Below are positions 44,509 to 54,294 of a stretch of DNA of 64,000 nt, piece after piece. The notes under the pieces are model-generated. The model ran no database searches and was not told the DNA's origin. It saw only the letters and a program-made list of their open reading frames with translations. The position numbers and the translations under genes were made by a program. Source of the stretch: Geobacillus vulcani PSS1 (lineage in GTDB: Bacteria > Bacillota > Bacilli > Bacillales > Anoxybacillaceae); contig NZ_JPOI01000001.1 in NCBI RefSeq assembly GCF_000733845.1, positions 705,001 through 769,000 on the forward strand. Direction: 5' to 3'. The stretch's first letter is position 1; each line of letters starts with the position of its first letter.

Positions 44509-45099
44509 CTTCTTCCCCTCCCAAAATACAAATAATTTCTATAATTCAAAAAATACCCCTCCCTATTTATGTTACCTGCTTTCTTGTGACAGAACAACTA
44601 TTTGCACCGAGCAGACACACAAAATCGGTTGCCGTTCTGCATCATCGCTTGGTAGGTTTGCAGTCAAAAAAGCAGCGGGCGCTGGAATCGGCAGCAACAC
44701 GTTGAAACCGAAGCTCTAGAAAGCCGGTGATGGAAGGGAAAATGCTGCTTCACAGGATGATTTCGCCAATACAAACACGTTGCAGCACCAATTCTGCGTT
44801 TTACACGTTCGCTCATCGATTGAGACTTCTATATAAGTTTCAATAAAGAATTTCTCATTTTTCGCTTCGGTTTTCCTCTAAAGGGGCGTTGATTTCGTAC
44901 AAAATTGTGCTGTTCCATCTGTTTCTCAGTTAGAGAAGCCTGGCGAAATCAGCCTTCTTTTTTGGTGAAATGCCGCTGATTTGCTCGTGGCAGCCGTTTT
45001 TCACCAGCCTTCTAAGTACAAGCACATATGATGTAAAACAAAATTTCAACTTGTATAGACGTTCGCCGCGAAAATTCATCGTTGATTCACAAAAATGTA
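44509..45099 (+). other. Gene-free region upstream of the iron operon
   Basis: About 590 bp with no supported gene. Contains a near-palindrome TGAGACTT...AAGTTTCA around 44820-44841 and an orphan plus-strand hairpin with T-run at 44934-44962 (GAAGCCTG/CAGCCTTC then TTTTTT) although no plus-strand gene precedes it. It may be the remains of a lost gene. Confidence 0.5.
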
Positions 45100-45158
45100 T
45101 TGTCTTCTTGCGCATGAATTCGCTATAATAAAGCTTGTTAATGATATTGATTCTCATT
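45100..45158 (+). promoter_or_regulatory. Promoter and Fur box of the siderophore operon
   Basis: -35 TTGTCT (45100-45105), 18 bases, -10 TATAAT (45124-45129). Right behind it AATGATATTGATTCTCATT (45140-45158) matches the Fur box pattern of inverted TGATAAT repeats. Fur-Fe would sit over the start site and repress when iron is sufficient. Confidence 0.88.
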
Positions 45159-45184
45159 TTCTTAGTTCAAAAGGAGGTGGCCGC

Positions 45185-45985
45185 ATGGTCCGCCTATACG
45201 CCGAAGGACTGACCGTCCGCTACGATGACCGGACGATTTTCGAACGCTTGTCCGTCCGCATTCCCGACCGGCAAATCACCGCCATTATCGGTCCGAACGG
45301 GTGCGGCAAGTCGACGCTGCTCAAGACGCTGACGCGCATCATTTCTCCGCAATTCGGCGCGGTGATGTTGGATGGCCGAGCGATTTCACAACAGCCAACG
45401 AAAGAGCTGGCGAAAAAAATGGCCATTTTGCCGCAGACGCCGGAAGCGACAAGCGGATTGACCGTCGCTGAGCTCGTCTCGTACGGCCGCTTTCCTTATC
45501 AAAGAGGATGGGGCCGCCTAACGAAACAAGATTACGAAGCGATCGACTGGGCGCTTGCCGTGACAAAAACAGCCGATTTGAAACATCGGCCGGTTGACGC
45601 CCTCTCCGGCGGACAGCGGCAGCGCGTCTGGATCGCCATGGCGCTCGCTCAAGAGACGGACATCATCTTTTTGGACGAACCGACGACGTATTTGGACATC
45701 GCCCATCAGCTCGAGGTGCTCGAGCTGCTTGAACGGCTAAATAAAGAAGAAGGGCGGACGATCGTCATGGTGCTCCATGACATTAACCAGGCGGCGCGGT
45801 TTGCCGACTATGTGATCGCTATGAAAGCAGGCCAAATCGTCAAAGCAGGGCCGAGCGAAGACGTCATCTGCCGTGATGTGCTTCGCGACGTGTTTGGCAT
45901 TGACGCTGACATCGGCCGCGACCCGCGGACGAACAAACCGGTTTGTTTCACCTATCATTTACTTAAGGAGGCTTATTCATCATGA
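45185..45985 (+). CDS. Ferric-siderophore ABC transporter ATP-binding protein
   Basis: 266 residues from ATG 45185 (RBS AAAGGAGGTGG). FecE/FhuC type: Walker A GPNGCGKST, signature LSGGQRQRVWIA, Walker B IIFLDEPTTYLDI, H-loop VLHDINQAAR. First gene of a Fur-box operon with a binding protein and two FecCD permeases, like B. subtilis YusV. The next gene overlaps its stop by ATGA. Confidence 0.95.
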   Translation: MVRLYAEGLTVRYDDRTIFERLSVRIPDRQITAIIGPNGCGKSTLLKTLTRIISPQFGAVMLDGRAISQQPTKELAKKMAILPQTPEATSGLTVAELVSYGRFPYQRGWGRLTKQDYEAIDWALAVTKTADLKHRPVDALSGGQRQRVWIAMALAQETDIIFLDEPTTYLDIAHQLEVLELLERLNKEEGRTIVMVLHDINQAARFADYVIAMKAGQIVKAGPSEDVICRDVLRDVFGIDADIGRDPRTNKPVCFTYHLLKEAYSS

Positions 45986-46905
45986 GGAAAACATGGCTTT
46001 CCTTGTTGCTTCTTTTTATCCTTGTGTTAAGCGCGTGCGGCAACGCCGCCAATCATCAGAAGGAAACCAACGCTCCTTCCGCTAAAAAAGAAAAGGAAAC
46101 GATGACCTATCAATCAGAAAACGGGCCAATCGAAGTGCCTGCTCATCCGAAACGCGTTGTGGCGTTATGGGGTGCTGGATATGTCGCCGCCTTCGATGTG
46201 CCAATCGTCGGAGCCGATTCATGGTCGAAAATGAATCCGCTTCTTCAGGACAAGCTCAAAAATACCCAGACCGTAACCGATGAAGACATCGAAAAAATTA
46301 TGGCATTAAAACCGGACTTAATTGTTGGCTTATCCAATACAAAAAACGTCGAAAAACTGAAAAAGATCGCTCCAACCGTCACGTTTACATACGGAAAGCT
46401 CAATTACTTAGACTTGATTTTAGAATACGGAAAATTGCTCAATAAAGAGAAAGAGGCGAAAGCATGGATTGCCGATTTCCAAAAACGGGCACAAGAAGCC
46501 GGAAAACAAATCCGGGCGAAAATCGGCGACAACGCCACGGTGACCGTGATGGAAAACTTCGATAAGCAGCTTTACGTCTTCGGAAACAACTGGGGACGCG
46601 GAACAGAAATTTTATACCAAGAAATGAAGCTGAAAATGCCAGAGAAAGTCAAAGAGCACGCGCTCAAATCCGGTTATTACGCTGTCTCTCTCGAAGCGCT
46701 GCCGCAATTTGTCGGCGATTACCTCATCGTAAGCAAATATAGCGACAGCGACACGTCATTCATGGAAACCAACACGTTCAAAAACATTCCGGCAGTGAAA
46801 AACGGGCATATGTTTGTTGCCGATGCCAAATCCTTTTATTTCAATGATCCGATTACATTAGAACACCAGCTTGATTTCTTTAAGAAACACTTTTTAGGCC
46901 AATAA
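45982..46905 (+). CDS. Iron-siderophore substrate-binding lipoprotein
   Basis: 307 residues. Lipobox LSACG with Cys19, so membrane-anchored on the outside. Peripla_BP_2 domain: PKRVVALWGAGYVAAF, LKPDLIVG, and a long helix backbone. Binds a ferric siderophore, probably hydroxamate or carboxylate, and passes it to the permeases. Followed by a hairpin that may reduce transcription of the permease genes, so more binding protein is made than permease. Confidence 0.93.
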   Translation: MRKTWLSLLLLFILVLSACGNAANHQKETNAPSAKKEKETMTYQSENGPIEVPAHPKRVVALWGAGYVAAFDVPIVGADSWSKMNPLLQDKLKNTQTVTDEDIEKIMALKPDLIVGLSNTKNVEKLKKIAPTVTFTYGKLNYLDLILEYGKLLNKEKEAKAWIADFQKRAQEAGKQIRAKIGDNATVTVMENFDKQLYVFGNNWGRGTEILYQEMKLKMPEKVKEHALKSGYYAVSLEALPQFVGDYLIVSKYSDSDTSFMETNTFKNIPAVKNGHMFVADAKSFYFNDPITLEHQLDFFKKHFLGQ

Positions 46906-46911
46906 CCAACA

Positions 46912-46950
46912 GGACGGGAGATTCACCGTGCGTGAATGTCCCGTCCTTTC
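46912..46950 (+). terminator. Intra-operon hairpin after the binding protein gene
   Basis: GGACGGGA-ATTCAC pairs with GTGAAT-TCCCGTCC (46912-46946, one G-G mismatch), followed by TTTCTTG. It lies between binding-protein and permease genes, so it probably acts as a partial terminator or mRNA stabiliser. Confidence 0.7.
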
Positions 46951-46973
46951 TTGTGAAAAGGAGGAATCCGCCG

Positions 46974-47981
46974 ATGGAAGCCAACCGCCGACGCTGGCCG
47001 TTTCGTTATACGTTTCCCTTCTCACTTGTCCTGCTGCTGGCCGTGTGGTTCAGCTCGATGGCGATCGGTGTCGCTGATACCGCGTGGAGCGACGTATGGC
47101 GGGCGCTCTTCTCCAACGAACAAGGCAAACAGCTTGACGTGATTCGCGAGCTCCGTCTGCCGCGGGAAACGGCGGCGGCCTTTGTCGGCGCCGGACTCGC
47201 CGTCGCTGGAGCGATCATGCAAGGAATGACACGCAACCCGCTTGCTGACCCGGGACTGCTTGGCTTAACCGCTGGAGCGAACGCAGCGTTGGCCATAACG
47301 ATGGCCTGTTTTCCTTCCGCCCATTATCTCTCAATCACCATCGCCTGTTTGCTTGGGGCGGCTGTGGGAGCAGGGATGGTCTTTGGCATCGGCGCCGCCC
47401 GCAAAGGCGGCTTTTCGCCATTGCGCATCGTCCTAGCCGGCTCGGCGGTCTCAGCGCTTTTGTTTGCCGTCGCTGAAGGGGTCGGCCTTTATTTTCATAT
47501 TTCCAAAGACGTTTCGATGTGGACATCGGGCGGGGTAGCCGGAACGTCGTGGAAACAGCTGTCAGTCATCATTCCGCTCATCGTGATCGGGCTCGCCATT
47601 GCCGTACGGTATTCGCGGCAGCTGACGATTCTTAGCTTGAGCGAAGACGTCGCCGTCGGCGTCGGACAAAACACAGCGATTGTCAAAGCATGGCTGTTTT
47701 TGGCTGTCTTTTTATTGACAGGAGCGTCGGTCGCCATCACCGGCAACATCACCTTCATCGGCTTGATGATCCCTCATCTTGTGCGCGCGATCGCCGGCGC
47801 CGATTACCGATTCATCATCCCGCTGTCGGCTACGGTCGGCGCGGCCGGCATGGTCGGCGCCGATACGGCGGCCCGTACGATCAACGCCCCGTTCGAAACG
47901 CCGGTGGCAGCCATCGTTGCGGTGATCGGCTTGCCGTTTTTCTTGTTTGTCGTGCGGAAAAAAGGGAGGGGCTTTGAATGA
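46974..47981 (+). CDS. Iron-siderophore ABC permease, FecCD family
   Basis: 335 residues from ATG 46974 (RBS AAAGGAGG). FecCD membrane protein with about ten helices: RLPRETAAAFVGAGLAVAG, QGMTRNPLADPGLLG, the GGxAGTSW loop and ITFIGLMIPHLVRAIAG. It pairs with the permease encoded just after, whose start overlaps its last codons. Confidence 0.95.
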   Translation: MEANRRRWPFRYTFPFSLVLLLAVWFSSMAIGVADTAWSDVWRALFSNEQGKQLDVIRELRLPRETAAAFVGAGLAVAGAIMQGMTRNPLADPGLLGLTAGANAALAITMACFPSAHYLSITIACLLGAAVGAGMVFGIGAARKGGFSPLRIVLAGSAVSALLFAVAEGVGLYFHISKDVSMWTSGGVAGTSWKQLSVIIPLIVIGLAIAVRYSRQLTILSLSEDVAVGVGQNTAIVKAWLFLAVFLLTGASVAITGNITFIGLMIPHLVRAIAGADYRFIIPLSATVGAAGMVGADTAARTINAPFETPVAAIVAVIGLPFFLFVVRKKGRGFE

Positions 47982-48967
47982 GAATACGCATCACGATCGT
48001 GTTGGGACTGCTTTTGTTGCTTATTGCGGCAACGGCCGCCATCGCGTTGGGCACCGGCGAAGCGCCGCTCTCGTACGGACGCATCGTGCCGACGCTGTTT
48101 GGCTACGGCTCGATGCAAGAAGCGTTTATTTTGTTTTCTCTCCGCCTGCCGCGTATCGTGATTACGTTGCTCGCCGGGATGGCGCTCGCCCTATCGGGAG
48201 CGATGCTGCAAGGCATCACCCGAAATGAGCTCGCCGATCCGGGCATATTGGGCATCAACGCCGGAGCCGGCGCGGGCGTCGCTATATTCTTTTTATTTTT
48301 CCCGATTGAAGCCGGGACGTTTCTTTACGCGCTGCCGCTCGTCGCCTTCGTCGGAGCGCTGTTGACGGCAGCGGCCATTTATGCCGTTTCTTACAATCAA
48401 ACAACCGGGCTGCAGCCGGTATCGTTCATCTTGACCGGGGTCGGATTTTCGATGGCGCTCTCCGGGCTCATGATCGTCCTCATTTCCGCCGCGGACCGAA
48501 CGAAAGTCGACTTTATCGCCAGATGGCTTTACGGCAACATTTGGGGCGATGATTGGCCGTTTATTTGGGCGATGCTGCCGTGGCTTGTCATCGGTGCGTT
48601 GATCGGCCTGTATCGGGCGAAACGGCTAAACCTTTTGCATTTAGGCGATCCGGTCGCCATCGGGGTCGGCGTTCATGTTCGCCGCGAGCGGCTCGTGCTG
48701 ATGGCGACCGCCGTTGCCGTCGCTGCAGCGGCCGTCGCTGTAACCGGGGGCATCCCCTTTATCGGCTTAATGGCGCCGCACATCGCCAAAATGATCGTCG
48801 GACCGCGCCATGAGCGAGCCATTCCGGCAGCGATGCTCATCGGCGGTTGGCTGCTGCTTGCCGCTGACACGATCGGGCGCAACGTTCTCGCCGAACCGCT
48901 TCCGGCAGGAGTGGTCGTCTCGTTGATCGGCGCGCCGTATTTCATTTATTTATTGTTGAGGCGCTGA
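47978..48967 (+). CDS. Iron-siderophore ABC permease, FecCD family
   Basis: 329 residues, overlapping the previous gene by 4 bases. RLPRIVITLLAGMALALSG, QGITRNELADPGILGI, GGIPFIGLMAPHIAKMIVG. Completes the importer with the ATPase and binding protein. Terminates before a bidirectional hairpin. Confidence 0.95.
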   Translation: MRIRITIVLGLLLLLIAATAAIALGTGEAPLSYGRIVPTLFGYGSMQEAFILFSLRLPRIVITLLAGMALALSGAMLQGITRNELADPGILGINAGAGAGVAIFFLFFPIEAGTFLYALPLVAFVGALLTAAAIYAVSYNQTTGLQPVSFILTGVGFSMALSGLMIVLISAADRTKVDFIARWLYGNIWGDDWPFIWAMLPWLVIGALIGLYRAKRLNLLHLGDPVAIGVGVHVRRERLVLMATAVAVAAAAVAVTGGIPFIGLMAPHIAKMIVGPRHERAIPAAMLIGGWLLLAADTIGRNVLAEPLPAGVVVSLIGAPYFIYLLLRR

Positions 48968-49171
48968 TGTGTTTGCAGCCATGAGGGACCAAGGACAACG
49001 GCGAAACCTGTTTTCTGCCGCCTTCCTGCCCCCCTGTTTCGCCTTTGCCCGTGTTGAGGCTTCCCTTTGCTTCTTTCGTGTTGAACGTGCGCGAATGTTG
49101 AGTTCGCTGTTCATATCAAGCAGAAGGCAAGACGCTTGCTGATCGAGAGTGTTTGGAACAAATGAAAACAA

Positions 49172-49216
49172 GCTGCCCCCAAGGCTGAACATCAACCTCG
49201 GGCGGCAGCCCTTTTT
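49172..49216. terminator. Bidirectional terminator, siderophore operon and DedA gene
   Basis: GCTGCC/GGCAGC with a large inner hairpin (49172-49209). The plus strand continues CCCTTTTT and the minus strand TTGTTTTCATTT. The 278 bp between the two genes holds nothing else recognisable. Confidence 0.65.
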
Positions 49217-49245
49217 GGCAAGACCATCCCCTAAAAAGGCCGGAA

Positions 49246-49854
49246 CTAAGAAGCCCGGCGCCGCTTCCAAACGCGGACAGCTCCAATCAAAATGATCGCA
49301 GCAATAATGATATACACCACTTCGGCGTACATCCCAATCACTTCGGATACTTTCCCCCACGACTCACCGAGCGCTGCCCCGACCGAGATTAAAATCGTAT
49401 TCCAAATGAGCGTTCCGAGCACCGACAGCCAGACAAACAGCCACACGTTCATCTTCGCCATGCCGGCGGGAATCGAAATCAAGCTGCGCACCAGCGGAAT
49501 CATGCGGCCAAAGAATACCGCCCACACCCCGTAGCGCTGAAACGTCCGGTTCGCCTTATCGATGTCTTCCGGCTTCACCCGCAGCCATCCGCCCCAACGG
49601 TCAATGATCCGCCCAAGCCGCTCAACCGACAACAGCCGGCCGATGCCGTACAGCACGATCGCCCCAACAACCGAACCCGCTGTCGCTGCCGCAATGACGC
49701 CGGGAACCGTCAAGGTGGTGTATGTCGTCATAAATCCGCCAAACGGCAAAATGACTTCCGATGGAATGGGAGGAAATAAATTTTCAAGCGCGATGATCAA
49801 AAAAATTCCTATGTAACCGAATTGCTCCATAAAATCAGTGATCCATGCCTGCAT
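49246..49854 (-). CDS. DedA family membrane protein (YngC/UptA-like)
   Basis: 202 residues. DedA pattern: acidic LENLFPPIPSEVIL in the first helix, FFGRMIPLVRSLISIPAGMA with Arg, Ser and Pro, and closing helix AAIILIGAVRVW. More similar in length and motifs to B. subtilis YngC, identified as an undecaprenyl phosphate translocase (UptA), than the shorter DedA protein at 14720. Own promoter expected; RBS GGAAGGAGG. Confidence 0.9.
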   Translation of the reverse strand: MQAWITDFMEQFGYIGIFLIIALENLFPPIPSEVILPFGGFMTTYTTLTVPGVIAAATAGSVVGAIVLYGIGRLLSVERLGRIIDRWGGWLRVKPEDIDKANRTFQRYGVWAVFFGRMIPLVRSLISIPAGMAKMNVWLFVWLSVLGTLIWNTILISVGAALGESWGKVSEVIGMYAEVVYIIIAAIILIGAVRVWKRRRAS

Positions 49855-50003
49855 GACACCATTCCTCCTTCCGCATGACCTGCATGTTGTGTATGTATGC
49901 GTTTTTCTTTTTGCTTATGTATGTGACTATGCTTTTTATGGTAATATACAAGACCATCTTATGCAAAAAAAAGGCTCACCGTTGCTTTGTTTGAATTCAA
50001 GCA

Positions 50004-50033
50004 CAAAAAAAGGGGGTTTTTCAGCACCCCCTT
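50004..50033 (-). terminator. Terminator of the roc genes
   Basis: AAGGGGG/CCCCCTT stem (50010-50016 with 50027-50033), then TTTTTT on the minus strand. Confidence 0.88.
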
Positions 50034-50082
50034 GCTGCTTGAGCTGGCCCCTAAGAACGTCACATTGAAGAGACCATCTTTC

Positions 50083-51708
50083 TTATTGGTATTTGGCAAA
50101 TACTTGATCGATCGTATACACAAGCCAATCCTTTACGATGTCAAACGCAAAGGGCACATTCAGGCGTTCTGTCCATTGATGGGCATCACGGCCAACCGGC
50201 CCCACATTCAAAACGGGAACGTTCCATTCGGCAAGCGCTTCAATCGGCAGCGTATAGCCCTGATTCCACATCGGCATGTTTGCGGCTAATACCTGCAATG
50301 ATGCCGGCGGCTGTTGCAGCCCGACATAGCTTAAATCGGAAATACCGCCGAAATAGTGCTGCTGTACGAGCGTAATGCCATAGGTTTCACGGACGTATTG
50401 TTGCAGCTTGGATACCAACCATTGAATGAATGGATCACTGCTTGAATTGACAGCTGGATAATACGGCGGTGCATAAAACAGCACAATCATCGGGGCAAAA
50501 TCTTTGCATAACATGCCAAGTTGATCAACGAATTCGATGGTTTGCTCCCGCTCGTCTTGATCTGCCCCGTCCCTGAACACCTGTTTTTCGAGTTGCTTCA
50601 CCTGTTCTTCACCAACGATTTCCACCGCTTTTTGCCGCAACTCGGCAAACGTCCATACTTTCACAGAAATCGATGTTGGTACTGATCTCTCCAATTGGGC
50701 AAAGCGAGCCGCCTGTTCCTGATACTTTTTCTCGATTCGCTCCGCCGCCCGTCTCGCCAATTCGACGAGCGCTTGGGTGACGTCATCGAGCGATTTTTGT
50801 TGTAAAAACAAATTATATAGCGTCACTGCCCGGTGCGGGATTTGCACAGAATAGTCTTCCTTCAAATCCATTTGAAGCAAATTGGTTGGAGGCGGGCTTA
50901 CTTCTTCACCTGACACTTCGCAAAAATCGGTATTCAACTCGAGCTCATTGATAATTTGCGCCACCATCCAATTGGCATTCAATCCCGCTAACGGTTCGCC
51001 GACATGCGTTTCTTTCCCATAGCAATAAAACCCCGGCAGCACTTTGCCAATCGAGCCGGTGTAAATGTACTTCGTCTGATCGCCTGGATAGCGGGCAAAC
51101 ATCGGCTCGGAATTAAGCACCAACCGATAGTCCAAACCATATCGTTTTGCCATCTGAACCAATACAGGCACAGCAGCACGCATTCCTGCAGAATTGACTT
51201 CTTCATCCGGCACTGTCAACAATAACAAATTTCCATCGAATCGACCCGAACATGCCTGTTCAATGAGCGACATATGCAGGGCAAGCCCACATTTCATATC
51301 CATCACGCCGCGGCCGAAAAGCCATTCGCCGCATTCCAAATCGGCTCGCACGTCCGCCGGGAGCTGCTCTTTTTGTTCATAAAACCGTGCTGTGATCGTT
51401 TCCGGTGAAAACGCGATTTCTTTCCATGCTCCATAATCTTGCACATCGACCACATCAAAATGGCTGACCAACACAATTGTATCGCGCACATGCTGCGCTT
51501 TTTGGACCAAGGCTGTAACAAAATAGCGGCCATCCCCAGTTGAATGCAACTGAACCAAATCCGGATGCGCTTGAAAATAGTCGAGCGACTGCAACTCGCC
51601 CGCTATATACTCCGCCATGCGCACTTCGGCTTCCGATCCGCTAATGCTGGCATGCTCGACAAGTCGGCAAAGCAATGTCCGCAATTGCTCCTTCGTCTGC
51701 CACTTCAT
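50083..51708 (-). CDS. rocB: Arginine utilisation protein RocB (M20 peptidase family)
   Basis: 541 residues from ATG 51708 (RBS GGAAAGGG). M20-like zinc hydrolase: VLVSHFDVVD, RGVMDMKCG, DEEVNSAG supply metal ligands. A RocB-type C-terminal region has YPAVNSSSDPF. In B. subtilis rocB is in the arginine-induced rocABC operon; exact chemistry is unclear, possibly hydrolysis of an arginine-derived compound. Here it is the last gene after rocG. Confidence 0.93.
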   Translation of the reverse strand: MKWQTKEQLRTLLCRLVEHASISGSEAEVRMAEYIAGELQSLDYFQAHPDLVQLHSTGDGRYFVTALVQKAQHVRDTIVLVSHFDVVDVQDYGAWKEIAFSPETITARFYEQKEQLPADVRADLECGEWLFGRGVMDMKCGLALHMSLIEQACSGRFDGNLLLLTVPDEEVNSAGMRAAVPVLVQMAKRYGLDYRLVLNSEPMFARYPGDQTKYIYTGSIGKVLPGFYCYGKETHVGEPLAGLNANWMVAQIINELELNTDFCEVSGEEVSPPPTNLLQMDLKEDYSVQIPHRAVTLYNLFLQQKSLDDVTQALVELARRAAERIEKKYQEQAARFAQLERSVPTSISVKVWTFAELRQKAVEIVGEEQVKQLEKQVFRDGADQDEREQTIEFVDQLGMLCKDFAPMIVLFYAPPYYPAVNSSSDPFIQWLVSKLQQYVRETYGITLVQQHYFGGISDLSYVGLQQPPASLQVLAANMPMWNQGYTLPIEALAEWNVPVLNVGPVGRDAHQWTERLNVPFAFDIVKDWLVYTIDQVFAKYQ

Positions 51709-51790
51709 GTTTTTTCCCTTTCCTTCTACGAAAATAGACAAGCCCAACCGGGGAGCATGGCTCCTGCCGCTGCGCTTCGTCTCTCAGCGG

Positions 51791-53029
51791 TTATACCCAA
51801 CCGCGGTAGCGAGCTGCTTCTGCTGTTTGGCGCAGCCCGATCATGTACGCCGCCATGCGCATATCCACACGGCGCGATTCGGCCAATTCATAGACGCGAT
51901 GAAATGCGCTCACCAATTTCTCTTTCAACTTCTCGACCACTTCCTCTTCCGTCCAATAATAGCCTTGGTTGTTTTGCACCCATTCAAAATAGGAAACGGT
52001 CACCCCACCGGCGCTGGCCAGCACGTCAGGCACCAATAGCAAGCCCCGTTCCGTCAAGATTTTGGTCGCTTCGAGCGTCGTTGGGCCGTTGGCCGCCTCA
52101 ACCACAATTTTAGCGCGAATATTCGCGGCATTGTCACGCGTAATTTGATTCGCTACCGCGGCCGGAACTAAAATATCACACTCTTTTTCTAGCAACTCCT
52201 GATTGGTGATGACATTCTCAAACAGCGTTGTCACCGTGCCAAAACTGTCGCGGCGGTCCAACAAATACGGAATATCTAGTCCGTTTGGGTCATACAACGC
52301 GCCATAGGCATCGGAAATGCCAATGACGCGTGCTCCAGCTTCATGCAAAAATTTGGCCAAAAAGCTGCCCGCATTGCCGAATCCTTGAATAATGACCCGC
52401 GCCCCCTGCAACTCAATTCCCGCTTTTTTCGCTGCTTCTTCGATGCAAATCGTGACACCGAGCGCTGTTGCCTTTTCCCGGCCTTGGGAACCACCGAGCA
52501 CAAGCGGCTTGCCGGTGATAAAGCCAGGGGAATCAAACTCGCGGATGCGGCTGTATTCGTCCATCATCCACGCCATAATTTGCGAGTTGGTAAACACGTC
52601 TGGCGCTGGGATATCTTTGGACGGCCCCACGATCTGACTGATTGCCCGCACATAGCCGCGGCTGAGCCGTTCCAATTCTCCCATGGACATTTTCCGTGGA
52701 TCACAGACGATCCCTCCTTTGCCGCCGCCATACGGCAACCCGACAATGCCGGCTTTGATTGTCATCCACATTGAAAGCGCCTTGACTTCTTCCTCGGTGA
52801 CGTCCGGATGAAAACGAATGCCTCCCTTGGTCGGCCCCACGGCATCGCTATGCTGGGCGCGGTAACCCGTAAATACTTTCACCGTTCCATCATCCATACG
52901 GACGGGAATACGTACGGTAAGGACGCGCAATGGTTCTTTCAACAGATCATACATCTCCTCACCGTAGCCAAGTTTGGCCAGCGCCTCTTTGATCACACGT
53001 TGGGTGGAGAGAAACATATTTTCTTCCAT
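51791..53029 (-). CDS. rocG: Catabolic glutamate dehydrogenase RocG
   Basis: 412 residues. GPTKGGIRFHP with active Lys, PYGGGKGGI, KDIPAPDV, NAD Rossmann GFGNAGSFLAKF, and C-terminal ILASAGGVTVSYFEWVQN match RocG closely. It deaminates glutamate to 2-oxoglutarate, the final roc step. In B. subtilis rocG is a distant single gene controlled by CcpA and RocR; here it is between rocD and rocB with 26 bp to rocD. Confidence 0.97.
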   Translation of the reverse strand: MEENMFLSTQRVIKEALAKLGYGEEMYDLLKEPLRVLTVRIPVRMDDGTVKVFTGYRAQHSDAVGPTKGGIRFHPDVTEEEVKALSMWMTIKAGIVGLPYGGGKGGIVCDPRKMSMGELERLSRGYVRAISQIVGPSKDIPAPDVFTNSQIMAWMMDEYSRIREFDSPGFITGKPLVLGGSQGREKATALGVTICIEEAAKKAGIELQGARVIIQGFGNAGSFLAKFLHEAGARVIGISDAYGALYDPNGLDIPYLLDRRDSFGTVTTLFENVITNQELLEKECDILVPAAVANQITRDNAANIRAKIVVEAANGPTTLEATKILTERGLLLVPDVLASAGGVTVSYFEWVQNNQGYYWTEEEVVEKLKEKLVSAFHRVYELAESRRVDMRMAAYMIGLRQTAEAARYRGWV

Positions 53030-53055
53030 CGTCTCACTCGCCTCTTCGACTCGAT

Positions 53056-54255
53056 TTATGGACGGGACAAGACATTCACAATCCGTTCAAACGCCCAATC
53101 CAATTCTTCTTTTGTAATGATGAGCGGCGGTGCAAAGCGAATGACCGTCTCGTGTGTTTCCTTGCAAAGCAAGCCTTGCTCTTTCAGCGCCTCACAGTAC
53201 GGGCGCGCTGGGCCATGCAGCTCAACGCCGATAAACAAGCCGCGGCCGCGAATTTCTTTAATATCCTCGTTTTGAATTTGTTTTAGTTTCGAAAGGAAGT
53301 ATTCGCCAAGTTCAAGCGAACGCTCCGCTAGACGCTCTTCTTCAATCACCTCGAGCGCTGCAATCGACACCGCGCAAGCGAGCGGGTTGCCGCCGAACGT
53401 CGAGCCGTGCGAGCCGGGTTCAAATACCGACAAAATATCGCGGTTGGCGACGACGCACGAAATCGGGAACACCCCTCCGCCCAACGCTTTTCCTAAAATA
53501 TACATATCCGGCACAACCTCTTCCCAGTCGCAGGCAAACAACTTCCCTGTCCGACCGAGCCCGGTTTGAATTTCGTCCGCGATGAACAAGACGTTATGTT
53601 GCTTGCATACGTCATACGCCGCTTTTAAAAATCCTTGCGGCGGGATGCGGATGCCCGCTTCGCCTTGGATCGGCTCGACAAGAAACGCCGCTGTATTCGG
53701 TGTGATCGCGGCTTTCAGGGCTTCGATATCGCCGTACGGGATGATTTTCACGCCCGGCAACAGCGGCCCAAACCCGCGTTTATAAGCCGGTTCGGACGAC
53801 AGCGACACGGCGGCAAGCGTCCGGCCGTGGAAGTTTCCTTCACAAACGATGATTTCGGCTTGGTTGTCCGGGACGCCTTTGACGTCATACGCCCAGCGGC
53901 GCGCCGCTTTGAGCGCCGTTTCCACCGCTTCGGCGCCCGTGTTCATCGGCAGCACCATTTCTTTTTTTGTCAATCGGCATACTTTCTCGTACCACGGACC
54001 GAGCTGGTCGTTATGGAACGCGCGCGACGTGAGCGTGACACGATCCGCCTGCTTTTTCAGCGCCGCAATAATTTTCGGATGGCGATGGCCTTGGTTCACC
54101 GCCGAATAAGCGCTTAACATATCCATATAGCGGTTGCCTTCCGGGTCTTTCACCCATACTCCTTCCGCTTCCGAGATGACGATCGGCAGGGGATGGTAGT
54201 TGCGCGCCCCGTATTGTTCCGTCTTCGCAATGAGCTGTTCCGATTTGGTTGCCAT
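53056..54255 (-). CDS. rocD: Ornithine aminotransferase
   Basis: 399 residues from ATG 54255 (RBS GGAGCGG). PLP aminotransferase class [53 protein letters not shown], and the PLP Lys in [14 protein letters not shown] (about 250). It turns ornithine into glutamate semialdehyde, which becomes P5C. A repeat element with terminator-like hairpin separates it from rocA, so rocD may need its own promoter. Confidence 0.96.
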   Translation of the reverse strand: MATKSEQLIAKTEQYGARNYHPLPIVISEAEGVWVKDPEGNRYMDMLSAYSAVNQGHRHPKIIAALKKQADRVTLTSRAFHNDQLGPWYEKVCRLTKKEMVLPMNTGAEAVETALKAARRWAYDVKGVPDNQAEIIVCEGNFHGRTLAAVSLSSEPAYKRGFGPLLPGVKIIPYGDIEALKAAITPNTAAFLVEPIQGEAGIRIPPQGFLKAAYDVCKQHNVLFIADEIQTGLGRTGKLFACDWEEVVPDMYILGKALGGGVFPISCVVANRDILSVFEPGSHGSTFGGNPLACAVSIAALEVIEEERLAERSLELGEYFLSKLKQIQNEDIKEIRGRGLFIGVELHGPARPYCEALKEQGLLCKETHETVIRFAPPLIITKEELDWAFERIVNVLSRP

Positions 54256-54294
54256 CTTCACCGCTCCTTTCCGTTTTCTTCGTTGCGTTGCAAA

